Shown here in pieces: positions 1 to 7,295 of a stretch of 13,026 bases of DNA (its first letter is position 1; every line of letters starts with the position of its first letter). The translations under genes and the position numbers were made by a program. Source of the DNA: an uncultured Planctomycetaceae bacterium (GTDB lineage: Bacteria > Planctomycetota > Planctomycetia > Pirellulales > UBA1268); the NCBI GenBank assembly GCA_937926325.1, contig CALAZQ010000368.1, positions 1-13,026 on the forward strand, written 5' to 3'. The notes beneath the pieces were generated by a model. The model did no database searches. It had not been told where the DNA came from and saw only the letters and a program-made list of their open reading frames with translations.

Positions 1-2
1 TG

Positions 3-278
3 TCCGTGATCGCCCACGTGCTCGGCTGCTGCGAGGGAACGGTCTGCCGCCGCCGGCAGCGGATCGAAAATTGGCTTCGGGAAAACGCCCCCCCCCCCGC
101 CAGTCCCTTCGGGGGGGCTACGCAAACACCACCGTCCGCCGGCCGTGAACGAAGACCCGATCCTCAAGGACCATCCGGACCGCCCGGGCGAGGACGAGCT
201 TCTCGACGTCCCGCCCCGCCTGGGCCATCCGATCGGCTGAAAACCGGTGATCGACCGGAATCACATCCTGGGCAATGA
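3..278 (+). CDS. Possible 3' end of an HTH (sigma region 4-like) protein, partial
   Basis: An open frame enters from the left edge. Its first ~27 residues (IAHVLGCCEGTVCRRRQRI, then ENWLREN) resemble the helix-turn-helix of sigma-70 region 4, in the pattern xIAxxLGxxxxTVxRRxxxxxxWL that planctomycete ECF-like sigma factors often have at their C-terminus. After about residue 31 the frame turns into a Pro/Gly/Arg-rich sequence lying antisense to the end of purU, which is probably not genuine protein. An 11-C homopolymer at 88-98 lies exactly at this transition. A one-base slip there would move translation to frames that stop near 148 or 240. The true 3' end is therefore uncertain, and the fragment could also be chance. 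I see no start or upstream context because the gene is cut by the window edge. Confidence 0.35.
   Translation, partial: SVIAHVLGCCEGTVCRRRQRIENWLRENAPPPASPFGGATQTPPSAGRERRPDPQGPSGPPGRGRASRRPAPPGPSDRLKTGDRPESHPGQ
82..117 (-). terminator. Intrinsic terminator after purU
   Basis: Read on the minus strand, the purU TAG stop (120-118) is followed at once by a stem of seven C against the G-tract at 88-98. The loop is about 12 nt, and GTTTTC follows. The stem is pure G/C and the U-run is short (four), so termination is likely but not certain. Confidence 0.55.
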
Positions 279-1005
279 TCGGCCCGGCATCGAGTTCAGC
301 CGTCACAAAATGCGCCGTCGCGCCGATCACCTTCACGCCCCGCTCAAAGGCCTGGCGGTAGGGGCTGGCGCCGACGAAGGCTGGCAGGAACGAGTGGTGA
401 ATGTTGATCAGCCTGCCCGCATAGCGGTCGACGAAGCCGGCCGAGAGGATCCGCATGTAGCGGGCGAGCACAATCACTGCCGGGTCGTCCTGGTCGATCG
501 CCGCGGCCAGCTGCTGCTCGTGGAGTTCGCGGCTGACGCCGTCATGCGGCAGATGGGTGAAGGGCACCCCGAACCGTTCGACCAGCGGCCGGAGGCTGTC
601 ATGGTTGCTGATCACGCCGACGATCCGGGCCGGCAGGTCGCCGACGGCGTCGAGCAGCAGCAGTTCACCGAGGCAGTGCGGCTCGCGGCTGGCACAGATC
701 ACAATCGGCTGCCGCTCGCGGCTGGCCACCCGCACCGTCGCCCCGGCCGGTAGCACGGCAGCCAGATCGGCCTGCAGCCGCTCCACCGCTTCGGCGGCGG
801 TTGCGGTCGCCGTCACCTCGGCCCGAAAGAAGAAGTGGCCCGCCGCGACGTCGACAAACTCTTGATTGCTCTCGATGTTGCACTGGTGCGCGGCCAGCAC
901 GCCGGTGATCCGGTGAATCAGCCCGACCTCGTCGGGGCAGTCGACCAGCACCACCTCGCGGAGCGACGGCTCGGCTGCTGGCTCGGCCACAGGCTGCTCA
1001 GGCAC
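118..1005 (-). CDS. purU: Formyltetrahydrofolate deformylase
   Basis: Predicted cytosolic enzyme hydrolysing 10-formyltetrahydrofolate to tetrahydrofolate and formate, which balances one-carbon pools and supplies formate for purine synthesis. The 295 residues (E. coli PurU is about 280) show an N-terminal ACT regulatory domain (about 17-92, beginning VLVDCPDEVGLIHRITGVLA). A formyltransferase-fold domain follows (about 98-285). Catalytic residues expected from the GART/PurU family are present: Asn201 and His203 in NIHHSFLPAF, and Asp239 in ELDAGPII. The start is GTG at 1005-1003, chosen because a strong Shine-Dalgarno precedes it by 6 nt. That start lies 8 nt inside the end of the upstream ATPase gene, so translation is probably coupled. 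An intrinsic terminator follows the stop. Identity is clear from both domains. The Ala/Pro/Glu-rich first ~14 residues are not part of the fold. Confidence 0.95.
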   Translation of the reverse strand: MPEQPVAEPAAEPSLREVVLVDCPDEVGLIHRITGVLAAHQCNIESNQEFVDVAAGHFFFRAEVTATATAAEAVERLQADLAAVLPAGATVRVASRERQPIVICASREPHCLGELLLLDAVGDLPARIVGVISNHDSLRPLVERFGVPFTHLPHDGVSRELHEQQLAAAIDQDDPAVIVLARYMRILSAGFVDRYAGRLINIHHSFLPAFVGASPYRQAFERGVKVIGATAHFVTAELDAGPIIAQDVIPVDHRFSADRMAQAGRDVEKLVLARAVRMVLEDRVFVHGRRTVVFA

Positions 1006-3481
1006 TGGCCACCTCCTTCATCGCGGCAGCCCCCTGCCGGGCGGCCCAGGCAGCCACCGGCCCCGGCACCCAGGCCAGGCAGACCTCTTCGACCGAGCTG
1101 CCAGTCTTGCGGGCCGGCACCTCGACCCGTTCAAGGCTGATCGTCTCGGGGTTGGCCTCGGCCTGCACCCGCTCGATGGCTGCGGCCAGTTCGTCTTCCA
1201 GCTGCTCTTGCGCGGCAATGACGGTTTCGAGTGCCTCTTCGGCCCGCGTCACATCGGCCTGCTGCCGGGCGGTGCGACTGGCCGACCGGGCCGACGTGGC
1301 CACGCGGCCCAGCGACCGGGTCGAGGCCCGGCGGCGGAGCAGGGCATCGAGAATCGCGGTGCCGATCGACACATAGGTCTGAAACGACTGGTGCTTCACG
1401 TCGGCTTGTTCCTTTTCGAGCTTCTGGCGAGCCCGCTCCACCCGGCCGGCGGCCGTCGCCAGCTTTTGTTCATAGCGGCTGCGAATCCGGTCGAGCTCGG
1501 TGTCCCGCCATTCCCGCAGCTGCTGGGCGACCCGCAGCCGAAAGGCCCGTTCAGTTTCATCGGGCTCTGAGACCGCATCGATCTGCGGCACCGACCACAG
1601 CGACAGCCGCTGCGTCCGCACCAGGCTGTCCCGCAGGCTGGTGGCCAGCGACCGATAGCTTTTGGCCGAGGCCAGCGGGCCGGGCAGGCTGCCGTAGCGG
1701 GCGGTGGTCGGCCGGTCGATGGTGGCGGGCTGCGCCGGCAACAGCACGGCGGCGTCCCAGGCTGGTGTTCCGGTTACGTCTGTTGCCGGTGCCAGGCAGC
1801 GGACCTCGCAGGTGCGGTCAACGCCGAACGACCGTTCGGAAAACCGCAGCCAGGCCCGGCCGAGGATGGCCGGCTGCAAGGTCGCCTCGGCAGTGTCGGG
1901 CTGGTCGGCCGCGACGAAGACCTCTTTGATGCCCGGCGGCAGCAGGGGCCGCGGGCCGCCGGCAGGCTCGGCAGCGGCGGAAGCAGCTGGTGCCGTCGCT
2001 GTCTCTGGAGCTGGTAATGCGGCGGCTGGCGGTGACGGCGGAGCGGTTGCCCCGGGCAGCCGGCTGAGTTCCTCTCGCAGCAGCGGCCCGCGGAGATAGG
2101 CCATGGTCCAGCGAGTCTCAAAAACCGTCTCGGCATCGCCGTGCACGCTGTGCATGAGAAACCGCCGCTTCCCCAGCCCGGAGAGCAGCCGGTCGAGGTC
2201 GCCGCGGTCGAGTGAGCGGCCGGCGGCGGCTGCCGCCCCTTCCAGCCCATCGAGCACCCGGGCCTTGTCGCGGGCGGTCTGCAGCCGGCCGAGAAACCAG
2301 AGGCCGGTGTTCGACAGGCCTTTGTAGTCAAGGTCGACCGGATTCTGACTGGCCAGCACCACGCCCAGCCCATAGGCCCGGGCCTGCTTGAGCATGGTCA
2401 GCAGCGGAGCCTTGCTCGGCGGGTTGGCCGTCGGCGGCAGATAGCCGAAGACCTCGTCCATCAGAAAGATCGCCCGCAGCGACGAGGTGCCCGGCTGCGA
2501 CCGCATCCACGAGACGGTCTGGCCGGCCAGCAGCGTGACAAAGGCCATCCGCTGCGGCTCGGAGAGATGGGCGATCGAGACGATGCTCACCCGCGGCCGG
2601 CCAGCCTCGGTCCAGAGCAGTCGATCGACGTCGAGTGGCTCGCCGTCGAGCCAGACCTCAAAGCCGGGCGCGGCGGCCACGGTGTTGAGCTTGGTGGCCA
2701 GGGCGAAGCGGTCGGCGGCGGGATAGAAGTTTTCCAGGTTGAGAAAGCCGATGCGTTCCAGCGGCGGCTTGGGGATGGCCTGGATCAGCCGGCCGAAGTC
2801 GATCGCCTCGCCTCGCTGCCAGGCCTGATCGATGATTGCCGACAGCAGCACATGGTCGCGGCTGGTGCCGGGAGCGGCATCGATGCCGGCCAGGGCCAGA
2901 ATGCCCGAAACGAGTGCCTCAATCCGTTCCCGCCAGGCCTCGGCATCGACGTGCTGCGACTTCTCAGGCGGCGTGAAACTGCCCAGCATCGCCAGCGGCC
3001 GGCCCGCCCGGCTGCCCGGCGTGTAGACCGCCATCTCGGCAGCGGCACGCAGCCGGGCGATGCGGTCGGCAGTCTGGCCGCTCGCCTCAAGGCCCTGCCG
3101 CCACTGGGCAGCGGTGCGGGCGGCAAGCTCCGCCGGCTCGATTCCTTCGCGGCGGGCCACTGCCGGATCGACCCAGGGCAGAAAGTCAGCTGGGGCAAGG
3201 TCGGGGAAGGAGAGCAGCAGGTTGGTCAGGTCGCCCTTCGGGTCGATCACCACCGCCGGGATGCCGTCGAGAGCCGCCTCTTCCAGCAGGCCGACGAGCA
3301 GGCCGGTCTTGCCGCTGCCGGTCATACCGACACAGACGGCATGGGTGGTCAGCCGGCGGGCATCGAGCAGCAGCGGCTCGGGCGTCGGTTCGCCGCTGGC
3401 CGGGTCGACCCGGCGGCCGAGATAAAAGATGCCGAGCCCCTCGATGGGCGATGCTGCGGCGGTGACGGCAGGCGATTCCAT
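998..3481 (-). CDS. HerA/FtsK-type ATP-binding protein
   Basis: A large P-loop ATPase of the HerA/VirB4/FtsK superfamily, resembling the YjgR (DUF853) group; the substrate is unknown. With the ATG at 3481 the product is 827 residues. Walker A GMTGSGKT lies at 52-59, followed by AVVIDPKGDLTNLLLSF (76-92), a pattern typical of this group. Walker B AIFLMDE is at 337-343, and LASQNPVDLDYKGLSNTG (376-393) resembles the sensor region. An Ala/Pro-rich linker spans about 478-515. Charged stretches rich in Glu, Gln, Arg and Ala at about 640-700 and 735-785 look like coiled coils. I see no signal peptide or membrane segment. The frame extends to a GTG at 3616, but those 45 residues look like untranslated leader. 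No strong Shine-Dalgarno precedes the chosen ATG, so the start is moderately sure. First gene of an operon with purU. Confidence 0.85.
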   Translation of the reverse strand: MESPAVTAAASPIEGLGIFYLGRRVDPASGEPTPEPLLLDARRLTTHAVCVGMTGSGKTGLLVGLLEEAALDGIPAVVIDPKGDLTNLLLSFPDLAPADFLPWVDPAVARREGIEPAELAARTAAQWRQGLEASGQTADRIARLRAAAEMAVYTPGSRAGRPLAMLGSFTPPEKSQHVDAEAWRERIEALVSGILALAGIDAAPGTSRDHVLLSAIIDQAWQRGEAIDFGRLIQAIPKPPLERIGFLNLENFYPAADRFALATKLNTVAAAPGFEVWLDGEPLDVDRLLWTEAGRPRVSIVSIAHLSEPQRMAFVTLLAGQTVSWMRSQPGTSSLRAIFLMDEVFGYLPPTANPPSKAPLLTMLKQARAYGLGVVLASQNPVDLDYKGLSNTGLWFLGRLQTARDKARVLDGLEGAAAAAGRSLDRGDLDRLLSGLGKRRFLMHSVHGDAETVFETRWTMAYLRGPLLREELSRLPGATAPPSPPAAALPAPETATAPAASAAAEPAGGPRPLLPPGIKEVFVAADQPDTAEATLQPAILGRAWLRFSERSFGVDRTCEVRCLAPATDVTGTPAWDAAVLLPAQPATIDRPTTARYGSLPGPLASAKSYRSLATSLRDSLVRTQRLSLWSVPQIDAVSEPDETERAFRLRVAQQLREWRDTELDRIRSRYEQKLATAAGRVERARQKLEKEQADVKHQSFQTYVSIGTAILDALLRRRASTRSLGRVATSARSASRTARQQADVTRAEEALETVIAAQEQLEDELAAAIERVQAEANPETISLERVEVPARKTGSSVEEVCLAWVPGPVAAWAARQGAAAMKEVASA
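1012..1018 (-). promoter_or_regulatory. Strong Shine-Dalgarno of purU
   Basis: On the minus strand AAGGAGG stands 6 nt before the GTG start, inside the last codons of the ATPase gene. It fixes the GTG start and indicates translation coupled to, or re-initiated after, the upstream gene. Confidence 0.85.
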
Positions 3482-3673
3482 GCGAGTGCGGCCCGATGAG
3501 GCGGTGACCGGAAAGAGACCATTCCACCGAAAAAATACCACACCGGTTGCGACGGGGGGGCGCCACTTCAAACGTGATGCCTGTCCGGTCGCTCCCGCTC
3601 CCGGCTTCCAATGCACATCCGCACCATCAACCCGCGCTCCGACCGTCCACCGCCCACCGCGATCGACGAGCGA

Positions 3674-3803
3674 GGGGCTGCCCCTGCCCGCGAGCGAGCT
3701 CCGAAAGCAAGCGCAGCCCGGAGGGCGAAGCGCCGCGCACGGGCAGTGAACGGAGGCCCGGATGGCCGACGTGAACGTCCAGCGAGGGGGCAGGGGTAGC
3801 CCC
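3674..3803. repeat. Palindrome-bounded structured element
   Basis: The arms GGGGCTGCCCCTGCCC (3674-3689) and GGGCAGGGGTAGCCCC (3788-3803) are inverted copies. They differ at one position, which becomes a G-U pair if the plus strand is transcribed and a C-A mismatch if the minus strand is. The 98-nt interior adds shorter stems: CTCCG/CGGAG (3699-3703 with 3719-3723), GGCG/CGCC (3724-3727 with 3731-3734), GGCC/GGCC around 3755-3765, GACG/CGTC (3768-3777), and an alternative pairing CTGCCCG/CGGGCAG (3684-3690 with 3740-3746). No protein is recognisable. It could be a REP/MITE-like dispersed element or a structured RNA. There is no second copy in this window. Confidence 0.5.
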
Positions 3804-3942
3804 GAGCGGATGGCTGCTCGGCTTCACCGAAACCGCCGACCTCGTATTGACCTCTCCTCAGCGGGCCTGCTGCCGCCAGTCTGCTTCGTGCCTTTCATGG
3901 TGAGTCGGTTTGGCCACAGCCTCAGAGCGTCTCGGCAAATCG

Positions 3943-3999
3943 AAAAGGCATCCGCCGACGACCGGGCCGGGGTGTGCCCGGATCCGGCCGCCGGCGGAT
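3943..3999 (-). terminator. Intrinsic terminator after the first DUF2294 gene
   Basis: On the minus strand, about 40 nt past the DUF2294 stop, ATCCGCCG (3999-3992) pairs with CGGCGGAT (3957-3950). An inner CCGGG-CACAC-CCCGG hairpin sits at 3981-3967, and TTTT follows (3946-3943). The direction and position fit the minus-strand gene at 4039-4446. The rest of the 3804-4038 gap shows nothing else I can support. Confidence 0.6.
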
Positions 4000-4038
4000 C
4001 CTGTCGCCGAACGCCTCTCGACAACCGACTTGAAAATC

Positions 4039-4446
4039 TCACCGCCGCTGCCGCGGCCGGGCGGGGCGTACCGCTTCCCGACAGGCGGGCGGACTGGCAA
4101 GGGTGACCACGATCACCTCTTCGCCCGTGGCAGTGCTGATGTCGTGGTGAACGTTGATCGGTTCGGCTCCGGTCACCTCTCGCACCATCGCCTCGAGCGT
4201 CTGCCGGCCCGCCAGCACCAGATGGCCGCGAAGCTGCTTGAGCAGTTCGGCGGCCCGGCTGTTGCCGTTGTGATGCGACTCGATCAGCCGCTGTTCGGCG
4301 GCGGTCAGCACCCCGTCGAGATGGACGAAGAGTTTGTTTTCAAACAGGTGCGTATGCACCCGCCGCGGGCCGCGGCCCATGTATTCCTGCTGGAAGCGAG
4401 TGATGATGTCGCAGATCGCCGCTTCGATTTCACCCTGCGATCGCAT
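4039..4446 (-). CDS. DUF2294 (MpsC-like) family protein, copy 1
   Basis: A small soluble protein of 135 residues belonging to DUF2294, the family that includes MpsC of the staphylococcal membrane-potential-generating system. Its biochemical role is unsettled, and no MpsA/MpsB partner is visible here. Family landmarks are the N-terminal helix ending in FQQEYMGRGP (18-27), HLDGVLTAAEQRLI (42-55), and the C-terminal INVHHDISTATGEEVIVVTL (97-116). No signal peptide or membrane helix is apparent. ATG at 4446 is preceded by GGGAG about 6 nt upstream. It is closely similar to the gene at 8412-8891, both beginning RSQGEIE, and more distantly to 7387-7998. It diverges from the secreted protease, its upstream region forms two hairpins, and an intrinsic terminator lies downstream. 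Family assignment is firm; function is unknown. Confidence 0.85.
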   Translation of the reverse strand: MRSQGEIEAAICDIITRFQQEYMGRGPRRVHTHLFENKLFVHLDGVLTAAEQRLIESHHNGNSRAAELLKQLRGHLVLAGRQTLEAMVREVTGAEPINVHHDISTATGEEVIVVTLASPPACREAVRPARPRQRR

Positions 4447-4894
4447 CGTTCACTCCCAAGATCGGTGGTGCTCGGCGGGGCGAAGACTGGCCGGCACCGG
4501 GACGCGAATCCCTCCCGCCCCGGTGCCGACCGAAGCCTCCCTCGCCCAGAACCGCACCCCCTCGCTGGTGGGGTTCTGGCTGCCCATTGTTTCGGCTGAC
4601 CGGCGGGCTGGCCGTGAATCTTTTTTCCGGGGGAAGTGTCCGGCGACCGCTGAAGGTAATTCTGCTGCGGCTGGCTCGCCGGGCTTGGTCACGGCCTAAC
4701 CCACAGTCAGCCAACCGCTTGCGCCGTGGCAGGCCCCGGCTGCCCAGCCCGGCTGCAACCAGTCGCCGCTTGCCCTTGCCAGCCGGCAGTCAAGGATGCC
4801 AACAGGTTGCCTGGGGGAAGAAAAGTTCGACTAACAGTCGCACCCCCGAACAGTCGCCTCGCCGGACCGCACGGTATGCGGACCGGCCGCAAGA
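4447..4894. other. Divergent intergenic region with structured leader
   Basis: 448 nt between the minus-strand DUF2294 gene and the plus-strand protease, with no gene seen. Near the DUF2294 start lie a 10-bp perfect hairpin (CGGCACCGGG 4492-4501 with CCCGGTGCCG 4519-4528) and a second one (AGAACC 4548-4553 with GGTTCT 4572-4577, plus CACC/GGTG inside). In the minus-strand RNA the first loop reads GCGGGAGGGAUUCGCGU. Toward the protease, AACAGTCGC is directly repeated at 4833-4841 and 4849-4857 (16-nt period). I cannot place a confident promoter. Confidence 0.5.
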
Positions 4895-6946
4895 ATGCCT
4901 CGAACCCGCAGGGATGCCGCCATGGACTGGCTCGCTGTTTCGTTTTCTACCCGCACGCCCTCCCGCCGCCGGTCCCGCACCAGCTGCCTGTCGGCCGAGT
5001 CGCTCGAGCCGAGGCAGCTGCTGACCGCCGCGCCGGTGGCGACAGCTGGACCGGCACTGCCCGACTGGGTGGCCGACATCGACGCCGGCATCATGCCGGC
5101 AGTGCGGGACGACTATTGGGTCGGCCGCTGGGACACGGCGGTCGAGAGCCTGCCGGTCGAGGTCAGCCCCGGCTGGAAGCTGGACGCGATCAGTCGCCGC
5201 AGCTTTGCCCTCCACGCCCCGGGAGCCTCGGCTGTCGAGGTCTTCGGCTGGGCCGCCGATCAGCAGGCCGTCGCCTGGATCGAGCCCGACGTCATCTTCC
5301 GGCCGGCAACGGTCGACGATCCGCTGTTTGCCGACCAGTGGGCACTGGAAAACACCGGGCAGTATTACGGCACCGCGGGCATCGACATCGCTGCGGCCGA
5401 AGCCTGGCAGCTGACGACCGGCAGCCGTGAGGTGGTCGTGGCCGTGATCGATTCAGGGATCGACATCAATCATCCCGACCTGGCGGGCAACATCTGGACC
5501 AACCCCGGGGAGATTGCCGGCAACGGCATCGACGACGACGGCAACGGCTTCATCGACGACATCCACGGCTGGGACTTTGTGGACGACGACAACCTGCCGC
5601 TCGACGGGTATGGCCACGGCACCCACATCGCCGGCACGATCGGCGCGGTGGCCAACAACGGCATCGGGGTGGCCGGCGTCGCCCCGCAGGTCTCCCTGAT
5701 GGCCCTGCGGTTTCAGGACGATCGCGGTGCCGGCTACACCAGCGGCATGCTCGCGGCCCTCGACTATGCCACCCGGATGCGGCGGGACTTCGGCATCAAC
5801 ATCGTCGCCTCGAACAATTCGTGGGAAGCGGGAAACTTCTCGCTGGTGGTCGAGGCAGCCATCCGGGCCCATGGCGAGGCGGGCATCACCTTCGTGGCCG
5901 CTGCGGGCAACGACGGCCGCGACACCGACCTCAGCCCCGCCTATCCCGGCGGCTACGACCTGCCCAACGTGATCGTGGTCGGCTCTCACAGCTCCAGCGG
6001 CAGCCTTGCCGGCAGCTCAAACTACGGGTCGGCCTCGGTCGACCTGGCCGCGCCGGGGCTGGCGATCAAGTCGACGCTGCCCGGCGGCAATTACGGGATG
6101 CTCTCGGGCACCTCGATGGCGGCGCCGCATGTGACGGGCGTGGTCGCCCTGCTGGCGGCAGCCAAGCCCGGCATCTCGATGGCAGAGATTCGCGGGGCAA
6201 TCCTCAACGGCGTGACGCCGACGGCCGAACTGGCCGGCAAAGTCGCCAGCGGCGGCCGGCTGAATGCCTTTGCGGCCCTCGGCCTGTTGGGTGATGTGGA
6301 AACGCCACCGCCGGAGCCGGCGCCCGAGCCTGCACCTGAGCCTGCACCTGAGCCTGCTCCCGAGCCTGCTCCCGAGCCGGCACCTGAGCCGACGCCTGAG
6401 CCGGCGCCTGAGCCGGCGCCCGAAGCAACCGTCATCCTGCCGCTGGAGGAGCGTTTCCTGCAGGACAGCCCCGAGCCCGACCCCACGGTCTGGCAGCAGC
6501 AGGAGGGCAGCTTTGCCGTGCTCGACCAGACGGCCGTCTCGACCGACGAAATGGACTCAACGATGACGGTCCGGAGCGAGCCGGTGGCTGACGTTTCCCT
6601 GCGATCCTTCGTCGATCTTCGCAGCGGCGGCAAGCGGGCCCGCCTAATCGCCCGGCAGGTCGCCCCCGACACCTACTACAGTGCCGAGCTGGTCGTCACC
6701 CGCAAGGGCCAGATGGTGCTGATCTACCGCTATGAAAACGGCCAGCGGATTCAGCTCGGGGCTCGCAGGGCTCCCAAGCGAATCGGCCGACTTGAGTTTC
6801 ACCTACGGGGCAGCCAGTTGTCGCTCTATTTTCGGCGGGAACTGCTCGTGCAGGTCAACGACAGCGTGATCGCGGCGGCCGGCACGGTCGGCATCAGCGC
6901 CAAGGGGGCGGGCGTGAAGTTTGCCAACTTTTTTGCCGAGGTCTGA
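4895..6946 (+). CDS. Secreted S8 (subtilisin-type) serine peptidase with LEPR-XLL motif
   Basis: Predicted secreted or surface endopeptidase of 683 residues. The N-terminus is Arg/Ser-rich and carries LEPRQLL at 37-43, the LEPR-XLL signature typical of planctomycete exported proteins. A prodomain-like region (about 60-140) precedes the S8 domain (about 145-465). The catalytic triad is visible: Asp186 in VAVIDSGID, His241 in GYGHGTHIAGT and Ser407 in SGTSMAAPHVTG. Oxyanion Asn339 is in AAAGND. Acidic DDDGNGF and DDDN segments (213-233) could bind calcium. A Pro-Glu-Pro-Ala linker (about 473-511) leads to a ~170-residue C-terminal beta-rich domain resembling concanavalin-like carbohydrate-binding folds. 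ATG 4895 gives the longest product. ATG 4922, with AGGGA 8 nt upstream, gives MDWLAV and is a credible alternative. Monocistronic, with no terminator seen just after it. Confidence 0.92.
   Translation: MPRTRRDAAMDWLAVSFSTRTPSRRRSRTSCLSAESLEPRQLLTAAPVATAGPALPDWVADIDAGIMPAVRDDYWVGRWDTAVESLPVEVSPGWKLDAISRRSFALHAPGASAVEVFGWAADQQAVAWIEPDVIFRPATVDDPLFADQWALENTGQYYGTAGIDIAAAEAWQLTTGSREVVVAVIDSGIDINHPDLAGNIWTNPGEIAGNGIDDDGNGFIDDIHGWDFVDDDNLPLDGYGHGTHIAGTIGAVANNGIGVAGVAPQVSLMALRFQDDRGAGYTSGMLAALDYATRMRRDFGINIVASNNSWEAGNFSLVVEAAIRAHGEAGITFVAAAGNDGRDTDLSPAYPGGYDLPNVIVVGSHSSSGSLAGSSNYGSASVDLAAPGLAIKSTLPGGNYGMLSGTSMAAPHVTGVVALLAAAKPGISMAEIRGAILNGVTPTAELAGKVASGGRLNAFAALGLLGDVETPPPEPAPEPAPEPAPEPAPEPAPEPAPEPTPEPAPEPAPEATVILPLEERFLQDSPEPDPTVWQQQEGSFAVLDQTAVSTDEMDSTMTVRSEPVADVSLRSFVDLRSGGKRARLIARQVAPDTYYSAELVVTRKGQMVLIYRYENGQRIQLGARRAPKRIGRLEFHLRGSQLSLYFRRELLVQVNDSVIAAAGTVGISAKGAGVKFANFFAEV
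6311..6427 (+). repeat. In-frame PEPA tandem repeat (protease linker)
   Basis: Ten consecutive Pro-Glu-Pro-Ala/Thr units encoded by 12-nt repeats (GAGCCTGCACCT and variants) form a rigid linker between the catalytic and C-terminal domains. Synonymous variation between units shows the array is not freshly expanded, but unit number may vary between strains. Confidence 0.9.
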
Positions 6947-7045
6947 TTGAACGGATCTCGGCTGTCGCCAACTGTCTCTGAACGCAGATCATCCAAGACA
7001 ACACCGCTCCTCGGCCGCAAACTCAACGCAGTCCACGCAGTTTTC

Positions 7046-7073
7046 TTGCGTGCCCCAGACTTCGCAATATACT
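7046..7073 (+). promoter_or_regulatory. Sigma-70-like promoter for the structured RNA
   Basis: TTGCGT (7046-7051) and TATACT (7068-7073) are separated by 16 nt, a good housekeeping-type match that stands out in GC-rich DNA. Initiation would fall near 7079-7080, where the closing helix of the downstream RNA begins. No CDS starts nearby: the next credible start is at 7387. Confidence 0.55.
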
Positions 7074-7078
7074 TCCAG

Positions 7079-7285
7079 CGTTGCGTGAGTGACCGCCCGC
7101 GATGCACCGCCACCCAGTTCGGCGGGATCGTGTTGCGGAGGCTGCTGCCGCAGCACACGCCACGAACAAACACGACGGAAGACGAGACGAGGGGCAGTCC
7201 GGCAACAGCGTCCGGAGGGTCCGTCGCAGCGTAAGCCGGTGTGAGAAGGCAGGATGTCCCCTGCCCTTTCGCACCGGCTTTTTTT
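7079..7285 (+). ncRNA. Candidate structured small RNA or riboswitch-like leader
   Basis: About 207 nt with its own promoter and terminator and no credible protein. GCGUUGCG (7078-7085) pairs with CGCAGCGU (7225-7232), 8 bp including two G-U pairs, enclosing three hairpins whose loops are all 9 nt. These are CCGCC/GGCGG (7107-7111 with 7121-7125), GTGTTGCGG/CCGCAGCAC (7130-7138 with 7148-7156, one G-U) and TCCGG/CCGGA (7198-7202 with 7212-7216). Loop 2 (AGGCTGCTG) and loop 3 (CAACAGCGT) share a possible GCUG/CAGC kissing pair. The terminator begins within 2 nt of the closing helix. The layout fits either a free small RNA or an aptamer plus expression platform for the DUF2294-csrA operon starting 102 nt downstream. 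I do not recognise a known RNA family; structures were paired by eye, not computed. Confidence 0.5.
7234..7285 (+). terminator. Strong intrinsic terminator
   Basis: A 20-nt arm (7234-7253, starting AGCCGGTG) pairs with 7260-7279 (ending CACCGGCT). There is one A-C mismatch and two G-U pairs, the loop is the six-base ATGTCC, and TTTTTT (7280-7285) then G and more T follow. This is the best terminator in the window. The loop side reads AGGAUGU, matching the core of the CsrA consensus. Confidence 0.85.
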
Positions 7286-7295
7286 GTTTTTGTTT

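Noticed and set aside
2567..3499. 310-residue plus-strand frame opposite the ATPase
   Set aside because: It is antisense to a clear Walker A/B ATPase, has no family pattern and has biased composition.
3484..3616. N-terminal extension of the ATPase from GTG 3616
   Set aside because: The extra 45 residues do not resemble the family start and include an untranslated-looking T-rich stretch; ATG 3481 is better placed before the conserved region.
7079..7285. Identification of the structured RNA as RNase P RNA, tmRNA, SRP RNA or 6S RNA
   Set aside because: Size, lack of the hallmark motifs and the three-hairpin layout do not fit any of these.
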